DNA of 64,000 bases from Kribbella jiaozuonensis. GTDB taxonomy: Bacteria; Actinomycetota; Actinomycetes; Propionibacteriales; Kribbellaceae. This document shows, one piece after another, positions 25,176-34,487 of this stretch. The position numbers and the translations under genes are program-made. Within the stretch, counting starts at the first letter, position 1. Every line of letters begins with the position of its first letter. Below the pieces are notes generated by a model. It saw only the letters and a program-made list of their open reading frames with translations, did no database searches and was not told the origin of the DNA. The DNA lies in NCBI RefSeq assembly GCF_005233875.1, contig NZ_SZPZ01000001.1, positions 248,001 to 312,000 on the forward strand, read 5' to 3'.

Positions 25176-26822
25176 TTAGTGGGTGACTGCCTTTTCGGCG
25201 CCTGCGCCGGTGAGGGAGCGGACTTCCATTTCGGCGAAGCGGTCTACGTCGACCGGCTCCTTGCTGGTGATCGTTCCGAGCCAGCCGAGGAGGAAGGCCA
25301 GGGGGATCGTGACGATGCCGGGGTTGTCGAGCGGGAACCAGTGGAAGTCGATGCTGGTGTCGGTGATCATCGACAGGCTGGCGTGGGTCTTCGCGTCGAC
25401 CTTGCCGGAGACGACGGGGCTGAACACGATCAGGATGATCGTCGAGGCCAGGCCGCCGTAGATGCTCCAGAGTGCGCCGCGGGTGTTGAAGCGCCGCCAG
25501 AACAGTGAGTACAGGATCGTCGGCAGGTTCGCACTCGCCGCGACCGCGAACGCCAGTGCAACGAGGAACGCGATGTTCTGCCCGTTCGCGAAGATGCCGC
25601 CGATGATCGCGACGATGCCGATCACGACCGCGGTGTACCGCGCCACGCGGACCTCGCCGTCGCCGCTGATCTGGCCCTTCTTGATGATCTGGCCGTAGAT
25701 GTCGTGTGCGAACGACGTACTCGCGGTGATCGTCAACCCGGCCACTACCGCCAGGATCGTGGCGAAGGCGACCGCGGAGATGACGCCCAGGAGGACCTCG
25801 CCGCCGAGTTCGAAGGCGAGCAGCGGGGCGGCCGAGTTCGCCTTGCCCGGTGCGGCCTTGATGCGGTCCGGTCCGACGATCGCGGCAGCGCCGTACCCGA
25901 GGACGAGCGTGAACAGGTAGAAGATGCCGATGATCCAGATCGCCCAGCTGACGCTACGGCGGGCTTCCTTCGAGTCCGGCACGGTGTAGAAGCGCATCAG
26001 CACGTGCGGGAGACCGGCGGTGCCGAGCACCAGCGCGAGAGCCAGCGAGATGAAGTCCAGCTTCGTGACGCCGGTGGCGCCGTACTGCAGACCCGGGGAC
26101 AGGAGTTTCTCGCCGGCGGCCGGGCTCTTGTCGACTGCTGCGCCGAGCAGGCTGGACAGGTTGAAGGAGTACTTCGCGAGCACCCACAGCGTCATGAGTC
26201 CGGCGCCGATGACCAGCAGCACGGCCTTGACGATCTGCACCCAGGTGGTGCCCTTCATGCCGCCGACCAGGACGTACGTGATCATCAGGATGCCGACCAC
26301 GGCGATCACGATGCTCTGTCCGGCGCGGTGGCTGACGCCGAGCAGCAGCGCGACCAGACCACCGGCACCGGCCATCTGGGCCAGCAGGTAGAAGAAGCAG
26401 ACGACCAGGGTCGAGATCGCGGCCGCCATCCGGACCGGCCGCTGCTTGAGGCGGAACGACAGTACGTCGGCCATCGTGAAGCGACCGGTGTTCCGTAGTA
26501 GCTCCGCAACTAGTAGCAGTGCAACCAGCCACGCGACGAGGAAGCCGATCGAGTACAGGAAGCCGTCGTACCCGTTCAGCGCGATCGCACCGGCGATGCC
26601 GAGGAACGACGCGGCGGACAGGTAGTCGCCGGAGATCGCGATGCCGTTCTGCGGGCCGGTGAACGACCGGCCGCCGGCGTAGAAGTCGGCCGCGGTCTTG
26701 TTGTTGCGGGAGGCCCGGAACACGATCGCCAGCGTCGCGACGACGAACAGCGCGAAGATGATGATGTTGACGGTCGGGTTTCCGATATCCGTTGCCAGTG
26801 GCAACATCAGTGGGGCGGTCAC
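25176..26822 (-). CDS. Sodium:solute symporter, acetate/monocarboxylate (ActP/MctC) type
   Basis: 548 residues with about 13 membrane helices. The SSS-family signatures are present: FYAGGRSFTGPQNGIAISGD, LSAASFLGIAG, and LPHVLMRFYTVPDSKEARRS, the last being characteristic of acetate/pyruvate symporters such as ActP and MctC. It should import acetate, pyruvate or propionate with a cation. The start overlaps the DUF485 gene by 4 bp; DUF485-symporter pairing is the usual ActP/MctC arrangement. A second, diverged pair lies immediately upstream at 27326-29245. Confidence 0.9.
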   Translation of the reverse strand: MTAPLMLPLATDIGNPTVNIIIFALFVVATLAIVFRASRNNKTAADFYAGGRSFTGPQNGIAISGDYLSAASFLGIAGAIALNGYDGFLYSIGFLVAWLVALLLVAELLRNTGRFTMADVLSFRLKQRPVRMAAAISTLVVCFFYLLAQMAGAGGLVALLLGVSHRAGQSIVIAVVGILMITYVLVGGMKGTTWVQIVKAVLLVIGAGLMTLWVLAKYSFNLSSLLGAAVDKSPAAGEKLLSPGLQYGATGVTKLDFISLALALVLGTAGLPHVLMRFYTVPDSKEARRSVSWAIWIIGIFYLFTLVLGYGAAAIVGPDRIKAAPGKANSAAPLLAFELGGEVLLGVISAVAFATILAVVAGLTITASTSFAHDIYGQIIKKGQISGDGEVRVARYTAVVIGIVAIIGGIFANGQNIAFLVALAFAVAASANLPTILYSLFWRRFNTRGALWSIYGGLASTIILIVFSPVVSGKVDAKTHASLSMITDTSIDFHWFPLDNPGIVTIPLAFLLGWLGTITSKEPVDVDRFAEMEVRSLTGAGAEKAVTH

Positions 26823-27151
26823 TGCAGTTCTCCCTCGATCTGGCGGCGCAGCTTCGCCGCGTCGGGGTCGAGCCGGCGGTCGGCCCAGCGGACGTAGATC
26901 AGCGTGATCGCGAACGTCGACACGAACTGGCCGAGCCCGAACAGCAGGGCGACGGTGATGTTGCCGCCGACCTTGTGCGACATGAAGCCGTGCGCGTAGG
27001 CGGCGAGCAGGACGTAGACGAAGTACCAGACCAGGAACAGTGCGGTCATCGGGAACACGAACCGCCGGAACCTGCGACGCAGTTCGGAGAAGTCCGGCGA
27101 CAGCTGGACATCCCGGTACGTCGTCAGGTCCGGATCGCGCGTATCACTCAT
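26819..27151 (-). CDS. DUF485 membrane protein
   Basis: 110 residues from ATG 27151. DUF485 layout: a polar N-terminus with SPDFSELRRRFRRFVFPMT, then two membrane helices (about 38-58 and 70-92). These small proteins accompany SSS acetate symporters and probably help assembly or activity. Coupled to the symporter gene by a 4-bp overlap. The next gene upstream ends 174 bp away, so this pair may have its own promoter in 27152-27325. Confidence 0.88.
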   Translation of the reverse strand: MSDTRDPDLTTYRDVQLSPDFSELRRRFRRFVFPMTALFLVWYFVYVLLAAYAHGFMSHKVGGNITVALLFGLGQFVSTFAITLIYVRWADRRLDPDAAKLRRQIEGELQ

Positions 27152-27325
27152 CGGCGAGCCTCCAGGTGGATCGAGCCGGGCGGAAGAGGCCGGGCACGTC
27201 GTACTGTGGCCTGGGTCACGATGCTTCGACAGCACCGGCGCGCATCGAGCGCTCAGCGGAGCAGACCAGTCGTCCGGTGGATCACTCGGCTGCGCCGAGC
27301 GGTAGGAATCACACGACGAGCGGTC

Positions 27326-28864
27326 TCAGCGCGGTGGCAGACCGCGGTCCACGTCGACGGCCTCCGGGGTGTGCAGGCGGACCATGCTGCGGGCGGTCCC
27401 GGCCGGGATGCGGTCCGGGGTGAGCTTCGAGACCACGATCACGGTGAGGAACGCGAGCGGCATCGTCCACGCGGCCGGCTGCCCGACGAGCGCCCGCGGC
27501 CAACCGCCCTGAGGTGCGCCGGCCACGTTGATCAGAGCGGCAGCGCTGGCCGCGATCCCGCCGACGATCAGCCCGGCCGCGGCGCCCGTAGTCGACATCC
27601 GCCGCCACCAGATCCCCAGTACCAGCAACGGGCAGAACGTCGACGCAGCAAGGGCAAACGCCAGTCCGACGGTGTCCGCGAGGCTCAACGAACCCGTCAC
27701 GGTGAACGCCAGATACGGCACGATCATCGCGATCAGTGCCGCGATCCGGAAGCTGTTCACCGCCACGTAATCGCCGCCGGTCCACTCGCGCAACCGGCTC
27801 CGCAACAGGTCCTGGTCGATCACCCCGGCGATCGCGACGGTCAACCCCGACGACGTCGACAGGAACGCCGCGAACGCCCCCGCCGCGACCAACGCACCGA
27901 GTAGATCCCCTGCTGTACCAGGGAAAACTCGCCCCGGCAGTTCGAGTACGACGGTGTCCCCGCCGCTCGCCACGAGGTCAGGCGCGAACGTCCGCCCGAG
28001 CACGGCGTACATCGGCGGGAAGAGGTAGAACAGACCGAGCAACGCCAGGACGACTACGGTGGTACGCCGGGCCGCGCGCCCGTCCGGGTTCGTGTAGAAC
28101 CGGACGAGGACGTGCGGCAGCCCCATCGTCCCGAAACAAAGGGCCAAGAGCAACGAATACGTCGCGTACAACGGATGGTCGCGACCGCCCGCGCGAGACA
28201 ACGGTTCCGCCCAGGCGGCCGCCGCGCCGTGCAACGAGTCGAGTACGCCGGTGGGCTGGCGCCACATGAGCAGGATCACGAAGATTGGAGTGGCCAACGC
28301 TGTCAGCTTGAGCCAGTACTGGAAAGCCTGGACGAACGTGATCGACCGCATCCCGCCGGCGGCGACGTTGATGACCACGATCACCGCGACGATCATCGCC
28401 CCGACCTGCGGCGGTGCTCCGGTGACGGTTTGTACGGCGAGACCGGCGCCGTGCAGCTGCGGTAGGAGATAGAGCGTCCCGATGCCGACCACGAGACCGG
28501 CGCAGATCCGCCGTACCAAAGGGGATTCGAAGCGGGTCTCGGCGAAGTCAGGCAAGGTGTACGCACCGGATCGGCGCAGGGGAGCTGCGACCAGGACCAG
28601 CAGCATCAGGTAGCCGACCGTGTAGCCGACCGAGAACCACAGCATGTCGGCGCCGTTGACCAGCACCAGTCCGGCGACGCCGAGGAACGACGCGGCCGAG
28701 AGGTACTCGCCGCTGATCGCCGACGCGTTCCAGCGCGGGCTGACGGCGCGACTGGCGACGTAGAAGTCGCTCGTGGTCCGCGAGATCCGCAGCCCGAACA
28801 GCCCGATCCCTATCGTTGCCGCGACCACCAATCCGATCGCGCTCAAACTGATTGCCGAGGACAT
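27326..28864 (-). CDS. Sodium:solute symporter, second ActP-like copy
   Basis: 512 residues with about 13 helices. It has the same signatures as the copy at 25176 but is clearly diverged: FYVASRAVSPRWNASAISGE, LSAASFLGVAGL, LPHVLVRFYTNPDGRAARRT. The start codon directly follows the stop of the small DUF485-like gene (TAG-ATG). It ends an operon that begins with a histidine kinase and LytTR response regulator, so its substrate is probably the signal, or close to the signal, sensed by that system (compare pyruvate-sensing LytS/LytTR systems with their transporters in E. coli). Confidence 0.88.
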   Translation of the reverse strand: MSSAISLSAIGLVVAATIGIGLFGLRISRTTSDFYVASRAVSPRWNASAISGEYLSAASFLGVAGLVLVNGADMLWFSVGYTVGYLMLLVLVAAPLRRSGAYTLPDFAETRFESPLVRRICAGLVVGIGTLYLLPQLHGAGLAVQTVTGAPPQVGAMIVAVIVVINVAAGGMRSITFVQAFQYWLKLTALATPIFVILLMWRQPTGVLDSLHGAAAAWAEPLSRAGGRDHPLYATYSLLLALCFGTMGLPHVLVRFYTNPDGRAARRTTVVVLALLGLFYLFPPMYAVLGRTFAPDLVASGGDTVVLELPGRVFPGTAGDLLGALVAAGAFAAFLSTSSGLTVAIAGVIDQDLLRSRLREWTGGDYVAVNSFRIAALIAMIVPYLAFTVTGSLSLADTVGLAFALAASTFCPLLVLGIWWRRMSTTGAAAGLIVGGIAASAAALINVAGAPQGGWPRALVGQPAAWTMPLAFLTVIVVSKLTPDRIPAGTARSMVRLHTPEAVDVDRGLPPR

Positions 28865-29245
28865 CTATTGCCGACCCACGAACTCGGTGAACTCGGCCTC
28901 GATCCGCTCGGCGTTGCGGACGTAGATGCGTGCGGCGACGTACACGACCGGGTAGACGAGGATGCCGAGGATCATCCAGGGCAGTGGCAGGCCGAAGATG
29001 GACAGGGTTCGGACCGGCGGGACGAGCCAGAAGAGCAGCGGGATGCTACCGAGGACCAGCAGTACGACGCCGATGACTGCCAGCGTCAGCCGGAGCTGGG
29101 ACTGCACCAGCGAGAGCATGTAGATCTCACCGAGCCGGGTCTGCTCGTCGATCTCGCGGGTGCCGGTCGGGATGATCGGACGCCGGGCCGCGCTGGTCCG
29201 CGGACTGGTGACGCGGACCCGACGCGGTCCCTCCGGCGTACTCAT
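28865..29245 (-). CDS. Small two-helix membrane protein (DUF485-like symporter partner)
   Basis: 126 residues from ATG 29245, which overlaps the response-regulator stop by 4 bp. A ~50-residue polar N-terminus precedes two membrane helices (about 50-75 and 85-108). Position and topology match a DUF485-type accessory subunit of the symporter that follows without any gap. Sequence similarity to the other DUF485 protein (26819-27151) is weak by eye. Confidence 0.75.
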   Translation of the reverse strand: MSTPEGPRRVRVTSPRTSAARRPIIPTGTREIDEQTRLGEIYMLSLVQSQLRLTLAVIGVVLLVLGSIPLLFWLVPPVRTLSIFGLPLPWMILGILVYPVVYVAARIYVRNAERIEAEFTEFVGRQ

Positions 29246-29988
29246 CGCAACGACGTCGATCGGACCAGGAGGTCGCGTAGCTCGCGGGTGTGCCGTCGGC
29301 TGACCGGGAGCCAGTCGCCGCCGACCCGGACCGCGCACCGGCCGCCGTCGACGCGCATCTCGTCGATGTGCGCCAGCGCGACCAGCGTGCTGCGGTGGAT
29401 CCGAGTGAAGCCTGCGTCTCGCCAGCGCTCCTCCAGAGTGCTGAGCGGGATGCGGACCAGGTGGGAGTTCTGGCCGGTGTGCAGGCGGGCGTAGTCGCCC
29501 TGCGCTTCGACGTACCGGACTGTGGAGCGCTGGACGAACCGGGTGACGCCCGCGAGCTCCACCGAGATCGTCTCGTCCTCGGTGTCGTCCGGCGACTGCA
29601 GTGCGGCCGGTGCGCCCGCAGTGACGACCCGGCGGACCGCCTCGGCCAGGCGCTCGGCCCGGACCGGCTTCATGACGTAGTCGGCCGCGTCGAGCTCGAA
29701 GGCGGCCACGGCGTGTTCGTCGTACGCGGTGACGAAGACGATCCGCGGGCGCGGGGGGCGGAACTTGGACAGCACGCTGGCCAGGTCGATGCCGTCCAGA
29801 CCGGGCATCTTGATGTCGCAGAACACCACGTCCAGGTCGCTGGCCTGCAGGATCTTCAGCGCCTCCGGGCCGTCGGATGCCGTCTGGATAGGGCCGATCC
29901 GGGGGTCCTGGCTCAGCAGGTACACCAGCTCGGCGCGGGCGGGCTCCTCGTCGTCCGCGACGAGGGCGCGCAGCGGAGTGTCGGCCAT
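29242..29988 (-). CDS. LytTR-family response regulator
   Basis: 248 residues. Receiver domain about 1-120: acidic pair DDEEPA, phospho-acceptor Asp in VVFCDIKMPGLDG, Thr in FVTAYDEHA and Lys in YVMKPV. The C-terminal ~100 residues are a LytTR DNA-binding domain (VRYVEAQGDYARLHT, FTRIHRSTLVALAHI). Placed between its histidine kinase (9 bp upstream) and a symporter operon with which it overlaps by 4 bp; it probably activates the operon and so the transporter. Confidence 0.92.
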   Translation of the reverse strand: MADTPLRALVADDEEPARAELVYLLSQDPRIGPIQTASDGPEALKILQASDLDVVFCDIKMPGLDGIDLASVLSKFRPPRPRIVFVTAYDEHAVAAFELDAADYVMKPVRAERLAEAVRRVVTAGAPAALQSPDDTEDETISVELAGVTRFVQRSTVRYVEAQGDYARLHTGQNSHLVRIPLSTLEERWRDAGFTRIHRSTLVALAHIDEMRVDGGRCAVRVGGDWLPVSRRHTRELRDLLVRSTSLR

Positions 29989-29997
29989 GCCCTCACC

Positions 29998-31122
29998 CTA
30001 GGGCGAGGCATGCACTCCTGAGGAGTATTTGGGGATGCGGAAAGTTACCTTCGTGCCGGCGTCCAGTGCTGTCTCCACGACCAGGCCGTACGTGTCGCCG
30101 TACACCTGGCGCAGGCGGGCGTCGACGTTGCCCAGGCCGACCGAGTCGCTGCCGGTCTCGCCGGAGAGCGCGGCCCGGATCACCTCAGGGTCGCTGCCGG
30201 CGCCGTCGTCCTCCACGCTGATCTCCGCCTCGTTGATCCGGTCCCGTGCACGGATCGTGATCGATCCGGCTCCTGCCTCGAGTCCATGGCGCACTGCGTT
30301 CTCCACCAGCGGCTGGACGACCAGGAACGGGATGACCACCGGCAGCACCTCCGGCGCGATCTGCAGCGACACCTTGAGCCGATCACCGAAGCGGGCCTGT
30401 TCCAGCACCAGGTAGCGCTCCACGTTGCGCAGCTCGTCGGCCAGCGTGGTGAACTCGCCGCCACGCCGCAGTGCGTACCGGGAGAAGTCCGCGAACTCCA
30501 GCAGCAGTTCACGCGCCCGCTCCGGATCTGTGCGGACGAACGACGCTATGGCGGCCAGAGCGTTGTAGATGAAGTGCGGGCTGATCTGAGCCCGCAGCGC
30601 ACGCAGCTCGGCCTCCATGGCCCGCGTGCGTTCCTTGTTGAGCTCAGCGAGTTCCACCTGACCGGAGACCCACCGCGCGACCTCTTCGGTCGCTCTGACC
30701 AGGGCAGCCGAGGTGTTGTTGCTGTACGCGACCAGTACGGCGACCACGCGCTCCTCGGTGACGATTGGCGCGACCACCGCCGTACGGATCGGGCACTGCG
30801 GATCGCCGCAGGCCACGTCATGCGCACCTAGTACTGCGGTTCGGCCCGAGCGGAGCGTCGGCGCGGCGAGGGCCTTGGCGTCACGGCGGTGGTTGCTCTC
30901 GTACGGTCCACCGACGCCGTCCCACGCCAGCACGCCGGACGAGTCGCAGATCGCGATGGCCGCCGTACCGAGAAGGTCTCTGAGGTGACGGCTCGCCTTA
31001 CCTGCAGCTGCGGGTGTCAGGCCTTCGCGCAGGTGCGGGCTGGCCAACGAGGCGGTATGCAGGGTCGCATACGTCGCCTTGTCGGCCGGAGTCCCGAAAT
31101 GCTTCCTCCGCCGGGTGAACAC
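29998..31122 (-). CDS. LytS-type sensor histidine kinase
   Basis: About 374 residues from GTG 31122; the open frame extends to 31218 and the true start is uncertain. The N-terminal half is a soluble GAF-like sensor (LGTAAIAICDSSGVLAWDG, CGDPQCPIRTAVVAPI), with no membrane helices, so it senses a cytoplasmic signal. The kinase part has the LytS/YpdA His motif LRAQISPHFIYNALAAIASF and a HATPase domain (VVQPLVENAVRHGLE, VGLGNVDARLRQVYGD). First gene of the four-gene regulator/symporter operon. Confidence 0.9.
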   Translation of the reverse strand: MFTRRRKHFGTPADKATYATLHTASLASPHLREGLTPAAAGKASRHLRDLLGTAAIAICDSSGVLAWDGVGGPYESNHRRDAKALAAPTLRSGRTAVLGAHDVACGDPQCPIRTAVVAPIVTEERVVAVLVAYSNNTSAALVRATEEVARWVSGQVELAELNKERTRAMEAELRALRAQISPHFIYNALAAIASFVRTDPERARELLLEFADFSRYALRRGGEFTTLADELRNVERYLVLEQARFGDRLKVSLQIAPEVLPVVIPFLVVQPLVENAVRHGLEAGAGSITIRARDRINEAEISVEDDGAGSDPEVIRAALSGETGSDSVGLGNVDARLRQVYGDTYGLVVETALDAGTKVTFRIPKYSSGVHASP

Positions 31123-31139
31123 CCCCTGACGGTAACCGC

Positions 31140-31871
31140 TCAGCCCTCCGCACGCGGCCTGAACGCCTCCAGCGCCTCCGTGTCGGAGTACGTGCTCAGC
31201 AGGTACTCCGCAACCCACGCCTCACGTCCTGGGTACGCCGACTCACGCACGATCCGCTCCGCCGCCGCGGCAGCGTCGAGCGCGGACCGACGCAGCTGTA
31301 CGCCGTCTTCGGTCAGGAGCGCCCAGCTCGGACCAGGTGCGCCGTACGGCATGCCGACACTGCCCGCGTTGACCACCAGACGCCGATCGACCTGCCGGGC
31401 GAACGGCATGTGGGTGTGACCGCACACCACCGTCCTGACATCAGCCGGCAGCCCGTCGAACACTGTGGACCATCGTGAGATCGGACTGTCGACCAGGACC
31501 ATCTCCTCGTCGTCGCGTGGAGTGGCGTGGCAGTACAGCACGTCCCCGAGCGTCACCGTGGTCGGCAGCCCGGCCAGCAGCTCGACCTGGTCCGGCCGCA
31601 GCTGCTCCGCGGCCCACGGACTCACCGCATCCGGCGGCTCGGCGTCGTACGTCCCCCGAGCCATCTCCACCAGCTCTCGGTCCGCATTGCCGCGCACCCA
31701 CACCGCCCGATCGCCCAACGCAGTCAGCACATCCAGCGTCTCGACCGGCTGCGGCCCGCTGGCGATGTCCCCGGCGAGCACAATCACATCAGCGTCCTGA
31801 GCGTCGGCCAGAACCGCCTCCAGCGCAGGCAGCACCCCGTGAATGTCAGCCAGTACGGCAACCGTCGTCAT
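31140..31871 (-). CDS. Metallophosphoesterase
   Basis: 243 residues from ATG 31871. All calcineurin-like metal motifs are in order: VLADIHGVLPAL (DxH), VLAGDIASGP (GD), VRGNADREL (GNxD), YCHATPRDDE (H) and VVCGHTHMPFAR (GHxH). It resembles YfcE/MJ0936-type phosphodiesterases of broad substrate range. It begins about 56 bp after the end of the neighbouring membrane-protein gene, read on the same strand, so co-transcription with it is possible. It ends 17 bp before the kinase gene start. Confidence 0.88.
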   Translation of the reverse strand: MTTVAVLADIHGVLPALEAVLADAQDADVIVLAGDIASGPQPVETLDVLTALGDRAVWVRGNADRELVEMARGTYDAEPPDAVSPWAAEQLRPDQVELLAGLPTTVTLGDVLYCHATPRDDEEMVLVDSPISRWSTVFDGLPADVRTVVCGHTHMPFARQVDRRLVVNAGSVGMPYGAPGPSWALLTEDGVQLRRSALDAAAAAERIVRESAYPGREAWVAEYLLSTYSDTEALEAFRPRAEG

Positions 31872-31926
31872 ACCCGCAGTCTGCCGCCAAAACCCTTGCT
31901 GCAAAGGGACATCTGCTCAGAGCAGA

Positions 31927-33162
31927 TCAGCGGGCGAAGTCGATCTGCTTGGCGGCGACGATCCCGGTCGCGCGTTCACAGGTTGCGGTGTCGAGCGAAC
32001 AGCGCACGACCGTGCTCTTCGTGTTGGGATCCTGACCGCCGCCGGCCACGACGGCGACCATCAGCAGGTTTTGCTCGTCCTCGGCGGTGGCCTCGTAGAA
32101 ACAGCCGCTCCACTGGCGCTTGACGTCCCCGGTGCGCGAGTCCAGCGCCGTGATGACGTTGCTGCAGTAGCTGTCGCCGTACGCCGGTGTCGCGATCGCG
32201 ACCGAGCCGTCGGGGGTGAACCCGATGACTCGGTAGTCGCAGGTCTTGAACCGCTTCTTGCCGGTCGCGATCTCGACGACTGTCGAGCAGCCGTCACCGG
32301 TGTTGTTCGCAGGCAGTGCGGACGCCAGACGGCCGTCCTGCGAGACAGCCATCGCGTCGCCGGTGACCGTCTTCACCGGAGTGGCCTTGGCGGCACCCGG
32401 CGTCCACGAGTAGAGCTTGAGGGTTGTCTCAGCGCCCTTGACGGAAGCCTTGTAGTAGATCGTTTCCTTCGTATATGCGAGCACGTAGATGCTCTGCGCG
32501 TCGGGGAGATCCAGCGACTTCACCGAGGAGCCGTTGTCCGCGTAGAGCGTCGCGCCGTACGTCTGCTGTCCGACGACCACGGGTGGGGTGGTGGCGTACG
32601 CAACGGCCGACTGGTCGGCTGTCCCGGCGAGGGTCATGACATGCGGCGTGCGGCTGACCACTGCGCCGCTGGAGCCGACCTTGAGCAGGTCGCCGCCGGA
32701 GGTCGTTGCGAGCACGCTGCTGCCCAGGCGGGCGACCTCCATCAGGCTCCCGTTGCTCGGGACCTTCAGCTCCTTACCGGCGCCCAGCACTGTGCGATCG
32801 AAGCGATAGGCCAGCTGCGGATCCCGGCCCTGCGTCAACTTGGCCGCCTCGAGAGCGACCGGGCCGGAGGGAGCCTCGGGAGTAGTCGACTTGGGCCTCA
32901 GCGACAGCTTCGGCTTCGGGGTCTGGGTGGGCACCACGACCGGAGTCGAGGTGAGCATCGGGGTCGGCGATGGTGTGGTTGACGGCGTCGGAGCCGGTGT
33001 GGGGCTCGGGGTGCCGCCCAGCGGCGCGGCGAGGGTCGAGGAGGCTGACTCGGGGCCCTGGCGGTAGGCGAGGGCTCCACCGATAGCAACAGCAGCGACT
33101 GCGGTGGCCGCTACGACAGCGATGAGGCGACCGTTCAGCTGTCGCTTCGGCGGAGTCGTCAA
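31927..33162 (-). CDS. Membrane-anchored extracellular protein, paralogue B
   Basis: 411 residues: a short basic N-terminus, one membrane helix (about 14-33, ending GGALAYRQGPES), a long Pro/Thr/Ser linker (PTPAPTPSTTPSPTP), then ~310 residues of beta-rich sequence with WTPGAAKATP-type turns and cysteine pairs (GDGCSTVVEI, FKTCDYRVIGFTPDGS). The C-terminal domain looks like a WD- or YVTN-type propeller but no repeat is clear enough to name. It is plainly paralogous to the next gene upstream (same LAYRQGP junction, same CDY-IGFTPDG segment), 1 bp away. Function unknown. Confidence 0.7.
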   Translation of the reverse strand: MTTPPKRQLNGRLIAVVAATAVAAVAIGGALAYRQGPESASSTLAAPLGGTPSPTPAPTPSTTPSPTPMLTSTPVVVPTQTPKPKLSLRPKSTTPEAPSGPVALEAAKLTQGRDPQLAYRFDRTVLGAGKELKVPSNGSLMEVARLGSSVLATTSGGDLLKVGSSGAVVSRTPHVMTLAGTADQSAVAYATTPPVVVGQQTYGATLYADNGSSVKSLDLPDAQSIYVLAYTKETIYYKASVKGAETTLKLYSWTPGAAKATPVKTVTGDAMAVSQDGRLASALPANNTGDGCSTVVEIATGKKRFKTCDYRVIGFTPDGSVAIATPAYGDSYCSNVITALDSRTGDVKRQWSGCFYEATAEDEQNLLMVAVVAGGGQDPNTKSTVVRCSLDTATCERATGIVAAKQIDFAR

Positions 33163-33163
33163 C

Positions 33164-34321
33164 TCAGTCCCCGATCAGTAGTGCGCCCTTGGCGAGCGGC
33201 GTGGCGAGTTCGCAGGCGCCGGTCGACACCGTGCAGCGGATGATCGAGGCAGCTGTCTCCTGGCCGGTGTCGGCGAGGAGCAGCAGGTGCTGGTCGTCTT
33301 CGGGGACCCACTGGCGGAACACTCCGGACCACTCGTGGAGCAGTGTGCCCTTCTTGGCGTCCAGAACAGCTGCGATCCCGTTGCCGTACCCGTCCTGGTA
33401 GATCGGACCGGCGATCGCAGTCGCGCCGTCGGGGGTGAAACCGACGATCTGGTAGTCGCAGGTGCGCCAGAGCCGTTTGCCTGCCGGCACCGTCAGGAGA
33501 CTGCTACAGCTGTTCTGGTCGGCCAGCGTGGTCAGCGAGCCCGCCGTACCGACGCTGGACACCGCCATGGCGCTCGGGACCGAGTCGATCGTTATCACCT
33601 TCGACTGAGCGGGCGTCCACTCGTACAGGGTGGAGGTCCCGTCCTGGGTCTTCGACGCGTCGAAATAGACCTTGCCGTTGAGGTAGCCCAGTAGCGCTGC
33701 GTTCCAGATGTTCGGCATGGTGACCTTCTGGACCTCTGTCTGGCCCTGGGCCTGCTCGGCGTAGAACGTCGTCACGCCGGTCTCCTCACCGGTGTCCTTC
33801 AGGCGCGAGCCGACGTACGCCGCGCCGTTGCCGTCGTCGGTGGTGACGATCTGGGTGATGTCGGGGGTCCGGGCGATGACCTTGCCGTCGGTGTCGATGG
33901 TCAGCATCTCGGTGCCGTAGCCCTTGGTGACGACGGCGAGTCCCGAGGAGCCGAGCCGGGCGACCTCCTGGATCTCGGCAGTGCCCGGGACCTTGATGTC
34001 ACCGCCGGCGCCGCCGCGGATCGTCCGGCCGGTCAGGTACGCGATCTGCGGCGCGCGACCGATGGGGAGCTTGTTCAGGACGATCTTGGTCTTCAGCGGT
34101 CCGGTCGACGACGGGGTGCTGCTCGGCGTCGATGAAGTGGACGGCGTCGGCTTGGACGTCACGGGCTTGCTGGTGACGGGAGACGGGGAGGTGGAGAGCG
34201 GGGCGGCCTCGGCCTCGGCGGTCTGCGGGCCCTGGCGGTAGGCGAGGGCGCCGCCGCCCGCGATCGCGGCTACGGCGACGGCTGCGACGAGGGCGACCAG
34301 GCGGCCGTTCTGCACTCGCAT
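33164..34321 (-). CDS. Membrane-anchored extracellular protein, paralogue A
   Basis: 385 residues. ATG 34321 is chosen because AGGAG lies 8 nt upstream; the frame extends to 34381. One membrane helix (about 8-28, GGGALAYRQGPQT), a Ser/Thr/Pro linker, then an extracellular domain with cysteine pairs (DQNSCSSLLTV, WRTCDYQIVGFTPDG) and beta-propeller-like spacing. Shares architecture and several exact segments with paralogue B just downstream, so the pair arose by tandem duplication. Divergent from a Ser/Thr kinase at 34488. Confidence 0.7.
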   Translation of the reverse strand: MRVQNGRLVALVAAVAVAAIAGGGALAYRQGPQTAEAEAAPLSTSPSPVTSKPVTSKPTPSTSSTPSSTPSSTGPLKTKIVLNKLPIGRAPQIAYLTGRTIRGGAGGDIKVPGTAEIQEVARLGSSGLAVVTKGYGTEMLTIDTDGKVIARTPDITQIVTTDDGNGAAYVGSRLKDTGEETGVTTFYAEQAQGQTEVQKVTMPNIWNAALLGYLNGKVYFDASKTQDGTSTLYEWTPAQSKVITIDSVPSAMAVSSVGTAGSLTTLADQNSCSSLLTVPAGKRLWRTCDYQIVGFTPDGATAIAGPIYQDGYGNGIAAVLDAKKGTLLHEWSGVFRQWVPEDDQHLLLLADTGQETAASIIRCTVSTGACELATPLAKGALLIGD

Positions 34322-34475
34322 CGGCGATCTCCTATCGAACATGGTCTTGGCACGGTTGATCCGGACCGTGCGGCGGACCACGGCCGAGCGGCCCTCAGGG
34401 CCCGCTGTCGGGAGATGTGACGTCGGGAAACACCGGTTTGTTCACTCCAGCGAACGGGTCGCAGGAGGGATCGAG

Positions 34476-34481
34476 CATAAT
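34476..34481 (+). promoter_or_regulatory. -10 box for a probable leaderless kinase transcript
   Basis: CATAAT ends 6 nt before ATG 34488, so transcription should start at the start codon. A GGAGGG sequence also lies at about 34463-34469, so ordinary initiation is not excluded. Confidence 0.45.
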
Positions 34482-34487
34482 TGCGCC

